Origin: Heliocidaris erythrogramma
Lineage: Eukaryota; Echinodermata; Echinoidea; Camarodonta; Echinometridae
Assembly (NCBI GenBank): GCA_025617745.1
Contig: CM046863.1
Span: 10,900,935-10,964,934, forward strand
Reading direction: 5' to 3'
Length of the DNA stretch: 64,000 nucleotides
Part shown: positions 31,799-44,326 of the stretch, piece by piece
Layout of the letters: the number at the start of each line of letters is the position of its first letter
Position numbering within the stretch: position 1 is the first letter of the stretch
Translations under genes and position numbers: made by a program
The notes under the pieces: model-generated
Databases searched by the model: none
What the model saw: only the letters and a program-made list of their open reading frames with translations
Told to the model about the DNA's origin: nothing

Positions 31799-33175
31799 CT
31801 GGATGGTGTATTACGGAGACGCCCAACAATGAGGTTTATTCCGTCATAATAGGGACTGGTGTATTAGGGAGACACGAGGAAAAAATAAATAACATAAGTG
31901 TCTTACAAATTAAATACACCGTACATATATGTAGCTATATCCTACTTCAGGCGAAATTCTGTGCAAAAAGATCAACTGATGGGGGAAGCCGATGTTAAGT
32001 CGAATTTTTCGATTCGCCTTAACGTTTTTCGGCACTGTTTTTCCCCATTTAGGAGACATTCTATCGAAATGAACGTAGAGGGCACCAAATTACTTATATT
32101 ACTACAAAGTTTTGTGCAGTAGGGAGAACTCCTGTGTGTCTAACGTCCTAAGTTGGGCTTAGGGCGATGTCTGTTTTTCTTGATTATATCAATAGTTGTT
32201 GGATTTACTAAAAAAAAATACCTTATCGAACACAAAAGGTAGTTTTATACGATTCTTTTTGCCATAAATGCAAATTGAATCAAATTAATTCTAAACATAT
32301 GTGACCAGGCACCACAAAACCACCAAAAAGTCGCACTGTGTGATTTTCAGTCAGAGCTCAATAAATGTGTGGTCAAATTTTAGTTTTGGGTATTTCCTGA
32401 AAGAGTATACTTTTTTCTATTTAATCTAAAAATTTGGAGGCACCAAACAATCTAAAAGTGGTACTTTTGACAGTTTTTTTAATTAGACTTATGTCTGGAT
32501 TTTGTTGTATTACTCTTCTTATTTACGACCCTTAATACTGGTCTCATTTTGATCTTCCATAAATGTTAAACTGAGTAAGTTCTTGCATTGATACTTGCGC
32601 ACTATGATTAGTAGGATATGACTAATTAGTATCCCAAGTTTTAGGACAATCTGATAATCCTTTCATAGAAATTTTCATTGAGTTCTAATCCTCCTTTTGT
32701 CACCTTAGCACAACGCCTTGCAAAACAGAGTGCTTCGGTAGACTGCAAACTTTAAACCCTTATTTCTCAAAAGTAATTTTATGAGGGACCGTGCATTCTT
32801 CTCTTTGCACAGTGAGTTAGGAAAATCCAATGCTAATGAGTTATATATCATTTTAAAGCTGAGAGTCTGCTCTATCAGAATCAGACCTTAACTAAAAATC
32901 TGGCGACCTTTTGGTGGTTTTGTGGTGCCTGGTCACATATACTAACATTTTGAATTCATTAATTCTCTGTAACGTCCTTTTTTCGATGATATACGTATTT
33001 ACAATTAAAAAAAAAATTCGCCTTTTAGTAGAATCTAGGTATATATATATATATAGATATACAGACGTACACCCGTGTACGGTGTATATTGGAGATACTG
33101 TTTGTCTTATTTATTTATCCTCGTATCTCCCTAATACACTAGTCCCTATTATGGCGGAAAACACCTCATTGTTGA
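31799..33175. mobile_element. Foldback with ~95-bp inverted ends carrying a nested MITE
   Basis: Left word CAACAATGAGGTTTATTCCG (31827) and, on the minus strand at the right, CAACAATGAGGTGTTTTCCG. Both continue into CATAATAGGGACT, GTGTATTAGGGAGA and ACACCGTACA. The interior includes the 638-bp MITE at 32300-32937. Confidence 0.65.
32300..32937. mobile_element. 638-bp MITE with TGTGACC termini (copy 2)
   Basis: Ends TGTGACCAGGCACCACAAAA and its exact complement, continuing ACCACCAAAAAGTCGC / GCGACCTTTTGGTGGT. Same layout and length as the copy at 1984-2623, so probably both are full length. Confidence 0.85.
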
Positions 33176-33177
33176 GC

Positions 33178-33845
33178 GGGCCCGCCCCCCCCCCCCCCAA
33201 AAAAAAAAAAAGAGGGAAAGAGAGAAAGAGAGAAAGAGTGAAGGAAAAGAAGGGAAAGGGAGAGAAGAGAGAAAAGGAGAAGAAGAAGAAGAAGAAGAAG
33301 AAAATGTGAAAAGGGGAAGAAAGAGGCCGGGGCCGAAAGGGCCTTGCCTCCCTCCGCGCCCAAAAAGAGTGAAGGAAGGGGGGGGGGGAGAGAGAAAAAA
33401 AGAAGGCAAAAAAGTGGAAGGAGTCCGGGGCCGAAAGGGCCTTACCTCCCAGGGTGTAATGTTGCCTGTTGTCCCCCCCCCCCCCCCCCCATAAAGAGAG
33501 AGAGAGAGAGCAGGAAGGAAAGTAGAAAGAAGAAAAAAGAAGGAAAGAGAGAAGGAAAAGAAGGGACAGGGGGGAGAGAAAAGGAAAAAAATAGGAAGAC
33601 AAAATGAAAATGGGAAGAAGGATGCCGGGCGCCAAGAGGGCCTTCCACGGTCCCCCCCCCCCCCCCCCTCCACAAAAAAGGGAGAAGGGAGGAAAAGGGA
33701 TAGATGAGAGAAAAAAGAGGGAGAAGAAAAAGGAAAAGGGGGAAGGAGGAAGGAGGCCGGAGGCCGGAGGCCGAAAGGGCCTTGCTCCCACGTCATCTCC
33801 CCATCTCCAAGAAAAAAAAGAAAAAAAAAACAGAGCAGGGTGAAA
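33178..33845. repeat. Polypurine block with four poly(C)/GGCCGAAAGGGCC units
   Basis: The plus strand is almost all purine (GAAAGAGAG, GGAAGGAAG) except for poly(C) runs. GGCCGAAAGGGCCTTGCCTC and variants recur at about 33335, 33430, 33630 and 33765, giving a roughly 150-bp higher-order unit. Long Pro/Ser/Phe-rich or Lys/Glu-rich frames here are compositional. Confidence 0.85.
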
Positions 33846-35330
33846 GGGAAAGAAAAAAGAGGATATAGAGGGAAGGAAAACTAGGAGGAATAAGAAAAGA
33901 AAAGAACAGATGGGATGTAAGTTTCCTGGAAATGAAAAAAAAAGCTTACTATCAATAAAGTAATTTCAATGCTTATCAAAGGCATTACCATTCTGAATAT
34001 TTATATGTTAAAATTTAAGAATAACAATTCAAATGGTTTGTTTGTTAATTCTATTATGTGCAGTATTTTGTTGTTATTAATGTGTTTATAAAGTATTGCA
34101 AAGTCAGAAGCAATATTTAATAAAGATATTTCTATAAGGGGAAAAAATCGGGCTACTTTTTTTTTTCTTAGTGAAACGCCTTGCCATTCTTGTGGAATAC
34201 TGGAATACTCTCTTCTTTTTTTTAAACATTTGTTTAACCTTTTATAGAGTAATACAAATATGTACAAGCCAACCACTTTTGGTTTTAATCATGTCAACGG
34301 TTATCCTTAAGACGTGTAGATACTGTTGATGATATTTCCACCTATTTTCAACAATATAGTGGAAAATCAAATTTTAACATTTCTTCAAAATATTCATGTT
34401 AACAGTAAAATTTTGCATGGATATTATATTAGTATTATTCTTTTGCAGGCACAAAGAAACGCAATAATGATCATGCTTTGGCATGTAAGTGTATCATTAT
34501 AATTACACTTATTGTTTTATTACATCTTGTGTAATAGTATGCATCCCAGCTTGTGGAACTTTTTCGTACTTTTACTGCATGACAGAAAGCGTTTGGAACT
34601 TACAGTGCACATGATGCAATTTCAGGTGCGATTTCCCTAATACATATCATGCATAGAGCATATCAATAAAGTCTATTTTTTGAATCATACCATCAACGTG
34701 TCCGATATAGTCTTTATTATCTCGTGCGACAATTAATGACTAGTTTGCCAAAAATATTAGTGCTGTTCCTTTTGAAATGTGATTTACAGTATATGCCATT
34801 TCAGTCTTTTCAGATACATAACTGTTTAATATCTTCGCCGACTGTCGCCGAGGAGTAATAATTTGCCATAGTAATGAGCCCTTAGTACGGCTCCTGGCTT
34901 CCTGCAAGAGCCGACGCATGCTAATAAGGATTCACGAAACTCAGTGTTTAGGGCGGATTTCGAGGAAGTTAGCGTACATGACCATAATGACACAATCAGA
35001 AACAGACGTTAGTTATTACCGAACAAAAGAGGAATAAGTAGCCCCTCGAAATCATAGGTGTCAAATTGTAAATATTTTCTTTCGGAATTTAGAAACTTTA
35101 GTCATTATAATATGATCTGTATGGACTTTAACAATTTCAGAATGTTCTTCCGGCGGGAGTGAAAGCCCTTTATATGCTTTTGCACCCCCCCCCCCCGATA
35201 TCGAGCGTCAGATACGCCATTTGTCACCATTATTGTAGCAATATGTAGCTCACATGATTTAAAATTTGGGCCCCCCCCCCCTAAGAAATCTTGGATCCGC
35301 GCCTGCCCTAATACACCATCCAGTAATACA
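33846..35330. other. Intergenic, no gene recognised
   Basis: AT-rich. It contains a splice-flanked 35-bp candidate at 34450-34484 (TTTTGCAG before, GTAAGT after), too short to call. Short poly(C) runs lie near 35187 and 35271. Confidence 0.35.
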
Positions 35331-35334
35331 GTGC

Positions 35335-36795
35335 ACCCCCCCCCCCCCCCAATAGTTAACAGTTGGAAAAGGTTTCCCAAAAATAAATATTTCAAATATT
35401 TGAAGGAAATGTTCATACTTGTGTATAGATAAGGGTCTATTCTATCAAATCACACCAAAATATCGGGCAATATTTTTGAGCTCGAGTGAGCAAAAACGAC
35501 TTTTGCGAAAGGGTGCAAAATCCAGACTTGACAATTATTGGTATTTAGTGCCCGCTGGTGTAAATAAATTTGAGAACCGTAAAAAGTTGACGGTTGGAAA
35601 AAGTGTCCCCAAATGATAGCTTAGGGTCTCTCCTATGAAATGACACCAAAACATCTAACGATGTGTTACGCTTGAGTGAGCAAAATCCATGGTTGACAAA
35701 ACTTTGTATTGTTTCTGTCTGGTATCAGCAAAGTTAAGAGTCTTGTCAAGAGTTAGAAACTTTCATATTCTTATCATTAAAAGGCAATTTATGAAAGAAT
35801 AGGCTTTGTTTTCTGTATGTCTTGACTTATCCCATCTAAACTTTATGGTTGACTGAGAAAACCAGCTTGAATTAAAACCATGCCAAAATTAATATTTTAA
35901 AACACTGAATAAATCAGTTAATAAACCACTTCGGAGATGCAATCTGAGCATGATCAGATAAAGGTCATCTGTACCAAATTCTAAAACCCACTGACACTAA
36001 TATTCGATATGTGCTCATGAATGTCATGTAATCATTATTCAATTATGCACTAATGGTGCATTCCATGATATCCAGGTGGAAGTATTCTTTTTAAAGGGGG
36101 AAACAAAAGCTATTCATGAGGCACCTCTATCACTCCCAGAGTTATTTTTCTGAAGTGCACATAAAGGGACCCTCCATGTCTAAATATCTGTGTCTTAAAG
36201 GCATGTTTTGGAAGATATATTATGAAAATTGTACTAGTAGAAATGATTGATAAAGTTTTATGCTAATGATTTATTCTATGAATGACGGACCGACTGAATA
36301 TTTATATATATAGCTACTGGCACACAGGACTCTAGTGGTCGAAAGTGCCATTCTTTTTTTACTTCAACAACAACAACAACAAAATATCTGTGGATATTTG
36401 GGGTCATTTGTACCATGCGCTAACCCCGAACTGGCTTTTTGCTCACTGAAGGATGAAATAATTGATGAGATACGTAAGGACATACAGAGAACAGAACCTC
36501 TTCTTTCAAAATTGTCTATTATTGACCAAATATGAATATTTATAAGCCTTTTAATGACACTCAACTTTGCTGACACCAGCCAGAAGAAATACCAATTCTT
36601 GTCAAATCTGGATTTTGCACCTTTTCACAAAAGTGATCTTTGCTCACTCAAGAGTTAAATATCGCCAGATCTTTAGGTGTCATGTAATAATTATAAGAGA
36701 CCATAAGATATCCACAAGTATGACAAATTCCTACAAATATTTTGAAATATTTATTTTTGGAGACTTTTTTCCAACTGTTGGAGGCAGTGTATATA
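35335..36795. mobile_element. 1.46-kb foldback element
   Basis: Left arm words AACAGTTGGAAAAGGTTTCC, AAATATTTCAAATATTTG and CGAGTGAGCAAAAACGACTT recur inverted near 36580-36790 (AAGTGATCTTTGCTCACTC, AAATATTTTGAAATATTT, CCAACTGTTGG). The left arm's GAGTGAGCAAAA segment is itself duplicated (about 35484 and 35675). No coding capacity. Confidence 0.7.
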
Positions 36796-36869
36796 TATCT
36801 ATATCTATATATCAAAAAAGTATTTATTGTTTGTCTTATATGTATATAAGTCTATCTCCTACGGAAATG

Positions 36870-36915
36870 CGAATCCTAACAATGCGGTTTATTCCGTGAC
36901 AATAGAAATTCGACG
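36870..36915. repeat. Dispersed CAATGCGGTTTATTCCGT motif
   Basis: Matches 31830 and 49362 (see findings); probably a terminal fragment of a DNA element. Confidence 0.5.
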
Positions 36916-37087
36916 TTAAAGGGAGCGACAAGTCGCAATCTATGGGGCGCTTTCACAGTTGGCTGCTCCTTTCTCTGGATCAAAGTTCAAAGCGACTTCA
37001 ATTTATCGTGCACAGCTAATAAAAGTTCGCACATTGACCCAAATTTGAGTAAACAAGATCGCGCGTTCTCAATGAAGCGGACAAAAT

Positions 37088-37290
37088 ACACAGCTCCTCA
37101 TTGTACCTTCGGCAATCATGGCAATTGCTCTGGTAGACAAAAGAATATCCCTCCATTGCTATTATGTAAAAATGTGTAGAACAGGTGTCACATGCATATT
37201 CACCTGTTCTACTGATTTCACATAATAGCAATGAAGGAATGTTCTTTTGTCTACCAGAGCATTTGCGAAGGGTACAATGAGGAGCTGTAC
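37088..37290. mobile_element. 203-bp near-perfect palindrome (hairpin MITE)
   Basis: Ends ACAGCTCCTCATTGTACC and GGTACAATGAGGAGCTGT. The centre is complementary too (GAACAGGTGTCACATGC / ATTCACCTGTTC), leaving a loop of only about 12 bp. No target duplication is certain. Confidence 0.85.
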
Positions 37291-37787
37291 ATGTATAGCT
37301 GCTCTCTATTAACGTGTGTTCATAGTGTGTGGATGTGTGTGTGCGTGTGTGTGTGTGGGGGGGGGGGGTTCCCCTCATCCCATGGAAGGGAGCTTTTTTT
37401 TTTTATTAATGAACTGAAATCATGCCATTGTATATGTATCCATTACACATTATCGTTTTTAATCATTAATTGATTGGTAAAGCGCCTTTCAAAGTTTGGA
37501 GAGCACTAATTAAAATAGTTCACTTAAAAAAAAAGCAGCCTACAAAGGTTGAAACAATGCAGAAAAGGAGCATTTGAGACATCGGTACACACCTTCATTC
37601 TAATCAATAGCATACACAATCAAATATCATTTTGACTACTTGCGAATGTGTGTAAAGATCTGCTTATCATTTGCAACCGAGTCAGCGAGCAAGCCACAAT
37701 TTCACTTTTTGTTCTTGTAATGACAATAGCCGCAAATACATTTTAAGGCCTTCTTAAACACAGCACCGTGGGGTTGTCCTTTATTAT

Positions 37788-37975
37788 CAGTGGCGGATTT
37801 ATTGAGGGAAACTGGACCTCATACCCAGCCCCCCCCCCCACCCCCTCTGAGCGAATTTTAGAGGGCTGGCGAGACAAAAAAAATACGGATCTCCCTCCAA
37901 GCAGTTTCTCAAAGTTGACAATCCTACATTTGTGTGTCCCCCCCCCCCTTATATAAAATTACGGATCCACCCCTG
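37788..37975. mobile_element. Short dispersed element (AGTGGCGGATTTA ... GGATCCACCCCTG)
   Basis: The imperfect inverted ends CAGTGGCGGATTTAT and ATTACGGATCCACCCCTG enclose poly(C) tracts. Related end words appear at 35285 and 59390. Confidence 0.5.
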
Positions 37976-38029
37976 TTTCTTATCATCAAATTGTTTGCTT
38001 ATTTATTTTTTTATGAAAAGGGATCTGCA

Positions 38030-38890
38030 TTCCTTATTATGAATGGCAGTCATCATTCATATTATGAATAGCGACCCTCTTTCTCATTATGAATAGCGGC
38101 CCTCTTCTATTAAGAATAGCGACCCTCTTCTTCGATTATGTATAGCGACCCTCTTATTTGATTATGAATAGCGACCCTCTTCTCCTATTATAATTAGCGA
38201 CCTTTTTCTTCGATTATAGATAACGACCCTCGTCTCCGATTATGAATAGCGACCCTCTTTTTCGATTATGAAAAGCGGCCCTCTTCTCCGATAACGAATA
38301 GCGACCCTCTTCTTCGATTATAAATAGCGACCCTTTTCTTCGATTATGAATAGCGTCCCTTTCTTCGATTATGAATAGCGAAACTCTTCTCCTATTATGA
38401 ATAGCGACCCTCTTCTTTGATTATGAAAGCGACCCTCTTCTCCAATAACGAATAGCGACCCTCTTATTTGATTATGAATAGCGACCCTTTTCTTCGATTA
38501 TAATTAACGACCTTTTTCTTCGATTATGAATAACGACCCTCTTCTCCGATTATGAATAGCGACCCTCTTTTTCGATTATGAATAGCGACCCCTTTTTCCG
38601 ATAACGAATAGCGACCCTCTTCTTTGATTATGAATAGCGACCCTCTTCTCCCATTATGAATAGCGACCCTCTTCTTCGATTATAAATAGCGACCCTCTTC
38701 TCCCATTATGAATAGCGACCCTCTTCTTCGATTATGAATAGCGACCCTCTTCTCCGATAATATAAATAATGGCTTACATGAGTTTATGAATAGTGACTCC
38801 CTTTTCGATTTATGAATAGCGACCATTCAGGTATAGGAAATTACAAGTTATGAATAGCGGTCCTTATTAATAGCGGTCCTTATGACTAGC
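38030..38890 (+). repeat. Minisatellite CGATTATGAATAGCGACCCTCTTCTT
   Basis: About 30 units of 25-31 bp. A reverse-complement array of the same unit is at 58490-58665. Confidence 0.95.
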
Positions 38891-38946
38891 GAGGTTACCC
38901 CCTGTGTTGGTGCTTCAAAAGCGAGTGGGATGGGGCATTGTGCCAC

Positions 38947-40463
38947 AAGGAATATCGATGCTTAAAAACTACAATGAGTGCATGTCTATCTTACAGCGGG
39001 ACTATGAAAAGCAAACTCCAGTTTCTCGTTTGTTTCCTTTCAACCTTGAAATTCGAATTGTAGCTTGTTGGTGTGTGACCTCGAAATTCACGACAGGTCA
39101 AGTATAATCGATGCATGTTTGCAGCCCAGTTGATAGTGTATGACTCCTTTGACTCGTAATCATTGTGTCATCGTATTGGGCAAAAAGGTTTATCGTCAGA
39201 AACCTGAATCAAGCAAGAGAAGCAATTATTTTTTCACATCTATCTCTATCTCCTTCTCTACTACCAATTTATTGTGGGCAATCAACCGTTCTTGGCCCTC
39301 GGCGAGACGCCAGTGTTGAAACCATAGATACATGGGCTGAATACTTTCTTTCTATTTCGTGAATTTACAATGAATTTATTGTACGGAAATAAATTTGTAA
39401 ACAACATGCCTGGTTGACAAAGCCTATTAGAGGCCCAATAAAATCAATCTGACAATGAAGCGAACCGTGGAAAATAGAGGGGCCCATAGTTTGTCAAATG
39501 CTGCATACTACACATTATTCGCCAGGAGCCTGTCCCAAAATAGTCACCCCATATGAGATTTGACCCCATAAAGTTACTTAGACCATTCATGTTATTCCCA
39601 AAAGCTTGTCAGTCTGAACGAAGGTGCCGGATTTGGTACCCACAGCCGGTCCACAAAGCCCCCCCCCCCCCCCCCCCCTCCCCAAGGGCCCCTAAGTATA
39701 GTCGATTTCAACCGATCTAACATATGCGCCAAACTTTGTCACAAAGAAGTGGTATGACTATACATTACAAAAACACAAACAACTGACACAATTTAAAGTC
39801 GGGATGGGTCACTCGGCCTCTAAAAGTTGGGATAATTTTGTTCTCCCTCAAGGCTTATGGTATAAATTTTGTCCGAATTAAGAGGTATGGGTGTACATTA
39901 TAAAAATATAAAAAGGGGAAAAAGTTTCCATCAGGGAGGGGGTGTCTAACAGTCCTTGAAAATACACCAAAGTGCCCCTAAACCAAAAGCCAAAATGATC
40001 TGGATGCAGAATAAAAACAGTTGTTGACATTACACCCTTAATAACTTCAAAGTGTTTCATTCAATTCAAGTCAAATTAACATAGTATAATTTCAAGTGAA
40101 GTATCTTTTCCTGAGGGAAATTTGGTGTCAAATTACCATTTGGAGAATAAGTAACTGAATTGTGAAAATAGAAATGCTTTCTCAAAAGTAATTAAATGGT
40201 ATTGTCAGGATTATGTAAACACGCCCGTTGTCCATCTGACCTGTTTGACAAGACATAATAGAGGAGCTTGCTAAGCATCTGGGCTAAATTAATGCCATAC
40301 TGAAATCTACCATTCATGAGTTAATTACACAAGATTTATCAAGAGGGGAAAATGGACTTCATGGAAAGGAAAAGTGGAACTTATCAGAAGTAAAAAGGGG
40401 AATTCATCAGGAGGGGTAAGGGCACTGCTCCGCAAAGTGTTATGCGCTATATAAGAATTGTTA

Positions 40464-40523
<60 letters not shown>

Positions 40524-40843
40524 ATTATTATTATAAGAAGTAACTTATTTAAAAGATGGGGCACTCATCAGAGTGAAAAGGGGTACTTTGTGGGTGCTTG
40601 AAAATGAGCGGGGGGGGGGGGGCACTGAGTGCTGCCTCTGGTAAAAAATGCATATGGAACGTTTGTATCAATAAATCATTTCTTTTTTATGGGTTGTATG
40701 AGGAGGTAGAAAAGAAACTGAAAGTTAATGAGCGGTAACAAAATGAAATAGATGAAGATACATGTATATTTGAGAAGCAGCCGCAATCCTCTCAATGTAT
40801 TATCTGTGTTGATAAAGTTATGGTAGCTGATGCTTGAGGTAAC
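38947..40843 (+). repeat. Tandem segmental duplication, copy 1
   Basis: A unit of about 1.9 kb beginning AAGGAATATCGATGCTTAAA. It contains a poly(C) run (about 39660) and a 3' part with GTTATGCGCTATATAAGAAT followed by (ATT)n, a tail typical of CR1/L2-derived SINEs. No plausible protein. Confidence 0.9.
40466..40530. repeat. (ATT)n microsatellite tail
   Basis: Longer than in copy 2 (about 42312-42360), so it has changed length since the duplication. Confidence 0.9.
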
Positions 40844-42670
40844 AAGGAATATCGATGCTTAAAAACTACAATGAGTGCATGTCTATCTTAGAGCGGGACT
40901 ATGAAAAGCAAACTCCAGTTTCTCGTTTGTTTCCTTTCAACCTTGAAATTTGAATTGTAGCTTGTTGGTGTGTGACCTCGAAATTCACTGGAGGTCAAGT
41001 ATAAATCGTAATCATTGTGTCATCGTGTTGGGGAAAAAAAGTGTTTCTCGTCAGGGACCTGAATCAAGCAAGAGAAGCAATTTTTTTCACATCTATCTCT
41101 ATCTCCTTCTCTACTACCAATTGCTTGTGGGCAATCACCCGTTCTTGGCCCTCGGTGAGTCGCCAGTGTTGAAAGCATAGACACATGGGCTGAATACTTT
41201 CTTTCTATTTCGTGAATTTACAATGAAGTTATTGTACGGAAATAAATTTGTAAACAACATGCCTGGTTGACAAAGCCTATTAGAGGCCCAATAAAATCAA
41301 TCTGACAATGAAGCGAACCGTGGAAAATAGAGGGGCCCATAGTTTGTCAAATGCTGCATACTAAACATTATTCGCCAGGAGCCTGTCCCAAAATAGTCAC
41401 CCCATATGAGATTTGACCCCATAAAGTTACTTAGACCATTCATGTTATTCCCAAAAGCTTGTCAGTCTGAACGAAAGTGCCGGGTTTGGTACCCACAGCC
41501 GGTCCACAAAGCCCCCCCCCCCCCCCCTCCCCAAGGGCCCCTAAGTATAGTCGATTTCAACCGATCTAACATATGCGCCAAACTTTGTCACAAAGAAGTG
41601 GTATGACTATACATTACAAAAACACAAACAACTGACACAATTTAAAGTCGGGATGGGTCACTCGGCCTCTAAAAGTTGGGATAATTTTGTTCTCCCTCAA
41701 GGCTTATGGTATAAATTTTGTCCGAATTAAGAGGTATGGGTGTACATTATAAAAATATAAAAAGGGGAAAAAGTTTCCATCAGGGAGGGGGTGTCTAACA
41801 GTCCTTGAAAATACACCAAAGTGCCCCTAAACCAAAAGCCAAAATGATCTGGATGCAGAATAAAAACAGTTGTTGACATTACACCCTTAATAACTTCAAA
41901 GTGTTTCATTCAATTCAAGTCAAATTAACATAGTATAATTTCAAGTGAAGTATCTTTTCCTGAGGGAAATTTGGTGTCAAATTACCATTTGGAGAATAAG
42001 TAACTGAATTGTGAAAATAGAAATGCTTTCTCAAAAGTAATTAAATGGTATTGTCAGGATTATGTAAACACGCCCGTTGTCCATCTGACCTGTTTGACAA
42101 GACATAATAGAGGAGCTTGCTAAGCATCTGGGCTAAATTAATGCCATACTGAAATCTACCATTCATGAGTTAATTACACAAGATTTATCAAGAGGGGAAA
42201 ATGGACTTCATGGAAAGGAAAAGTGGAACTTATCAGAATAAAAAGGGGAATTCATCAGGAGGGGTAAGGGCACTGCTCCGCAAAGTGTTATGCGCTATAT
42301 AAGAATTGTTAATTATTATTATTATTATTATTATTATTATTGTTATTATAATTATTATTATAAGAAGTAACTTATTTAAAAGATGGGGCACTCATCAGAG
42401 TGAAAAGGGGTACTTTGTGGGTGCTTGAAAATGAGCGGGGGGGGGGGTTACTGAGTGCTGCCTCTGGTAAAAAAATGGATATGGAAAGTTTGTATCAATA
42501 AATCATTTCTTTGTTATGGCTTGTATGAGGAGGTAGAGAAGAAACTGAAAGTTAATGAGCGGTAACAAAATGAAATAGATGAAGATACATGTATATTTGA
42601 GAAGCAGCCGCAATCCTCTCAATGTATTATCTGTGTTGATAAAGTTATGGTAGCTGATGCTTGAGGTAAC
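40844..42670 (+). repeat. Tandem segmental duplication, copy 2
   Basis: About 98% similar by eye to copy 1 except for indels in homopolymers and near the start. Shorter by about 70 bp. Confidence 0.9.
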
Positions 42671-43444
42671 AAGGAATATCGATGCTTAAAAACTACAATG
42701 AGTGCATGTCTATCTTAGAGCGGGACTATGAAAAGCAAACTCCAGTTTCTCGTTTTGTTTCCTTTCAACCTTGAAATTTGAATTGTAGCTTGTTGGTGTG
42801 TGACCTCGAAATTCACTGGAGGTCAAGTATAAATCGTAATCATTGTGTCATCGTGTTGGGGAAAAAAAGTGTTTTTCACATCTATCTCTATCTCCTTCTC
42901 TACTACCAATTGCTTGTGGGCAATCACCCGTTCTTGGCCCTCGGCGAGTCGCCAGTGTTGAAACCATAGACACATGGGTTGAATGATTTCTTTCTATTTC
43001 GTGAATTTACAATGAAGTTATTGTACGGAAATAAATTTGTAAACAACATGCCTGGTTGACAAAGCATATTAGAGGTCCAAAATAATCAATCTGACAATGA
43101 AGCGAGGGGCCCATAGTTTGTCAAATGCTGCATACTAAACATTATTCGCCAGGAGCCTGTCCCAAAATAGTCACCCCATATGAGATTTGACCCCATAAAG
43201 TTACTTAGACCATCCATGTTATTCACAAACGCTTGTCAGCCTGAACGAAGGTGCCAGGTTTGGTCCCCAGAGCCGGTCCCCAGAGCCCCGGGCCCCTAAG
43301 TAGAGTCGATTTCAACCCATCTAACATATGCGCCAAACTTTGTCAGAAAGAAGTGGTATGACTATACATTACAAAAACACAAACAACTGACACAATTTTA
43401 AGTCGGGATGGGTCACTCGGCCTCTAAAAGTTGGGATAATTTTG
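42671..43444 (+). repeat. Tandem segmental duplication, copy 3 (interrupted)
   Basis: Runs to AAAGTTGGGATAATTTTG, where the 3' end of LINE-2 begins; in copies 1 and 2 the sequence continues TTCTCCCTCAAGG. Lacks the poly(C) run and has a deletion near 42870. Confidence 0.9.
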
Positions 43445-43722
43445 AGTTTCATTTTCAGTTTAGTTTATTTCCATTTCCAGCAACAATACAAATCAATACA
43501 AATCAATATTCAGTAAATAATACAATTATAATATCCATGTACAATTCAAAAGAATAAAATCTTATGTGACGATAAAATCAATGACATTGAAGGTACATTT
43601 TCATTGAACAAAGTAAACATTGGAAATGGAGGAGTCCACTTGAAAAGTAAAGCTTGTAAACTGTGGACCCCCGAGATTGAACATTATTGTAATGCATGTA
43701 TAGAAAAACAACGGAAAAGATA

Positions 43723-44326
43723 TTACCAATCTTTGTTGAGAATTTTCAGTTCATTGGGTAGTGCATTCCAATATTTAGGGCCTTCAAAAATAAATGTATT
43801 TTGAGCGAAACATGATCTAAGTAGGGGTAAATGGAACTTATCCGATTGCCTTGTAGGATATTTGTGAATTAAATCATTTTTTAACGAACATATCAAGAAA
43901 TGCATCTGGTAATATGTTGTTAATATATTTACACATAAATTGACCTAATTGAAAATAATACAAATCCCTTATTTTTAATATTTTGTTATCCAGAAATAAA
44001 GGATTAGTATGAGATCGTATTGGAGAATTACATATAATTCGAATTGCTTTCTTTTATAATAAAGAGACGTTGTTCAGGAAAGTCTTGCGAGTATTACCCC
44101 AAACCAAAAGCCCGTAAGTCAAATATGGTTGGATCAATGAAGAGTAAAGCATTAATAATGACGAACGAGGGAGAAGTGATTTAAGTCTATAGATCACGCC
44201 AATATTACGTAAAATTGTTGTACATATATTATCAATGTGATATTTCCATGAGAGCTTACTATCTACTATAACACCCAAAAACTTGGTGTGGGAAACATTG
44301 AAAAGGAGTGTCATCAAAAATGGCAT
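43723..44326 (-). pseudogene. C-terminal domain of LINE-2
   Basis: KFLGVIVDSKLSWKYHIDNI and SSLIQPYLTYGLLVWGN, then FIFEGPKYWNALPNELK, are the usual post-RT segments of CR1-type LINEs. Interrupted between about 43905 and 44054. Confidence 0.85.

Noticed and set aside
33111-33796. Long Pro/Ser/Phe-rich and Gly-rich open frames on the minus strand
   Set aside because: They follow from the polypurine/poly(C) composition, overlap in several frames and have no domain.
38030-38890. CRISPR-like regular array
   Set aside because: Units are degenerate without a repeat/unique-spacer alternation, and the DNA is eukaryotic.
39878-41909. 60-codon minus frame present in two tandem copies
   Set aside because: The identity comes from the segmental duplication; no domain, and it is lost in copy 3.
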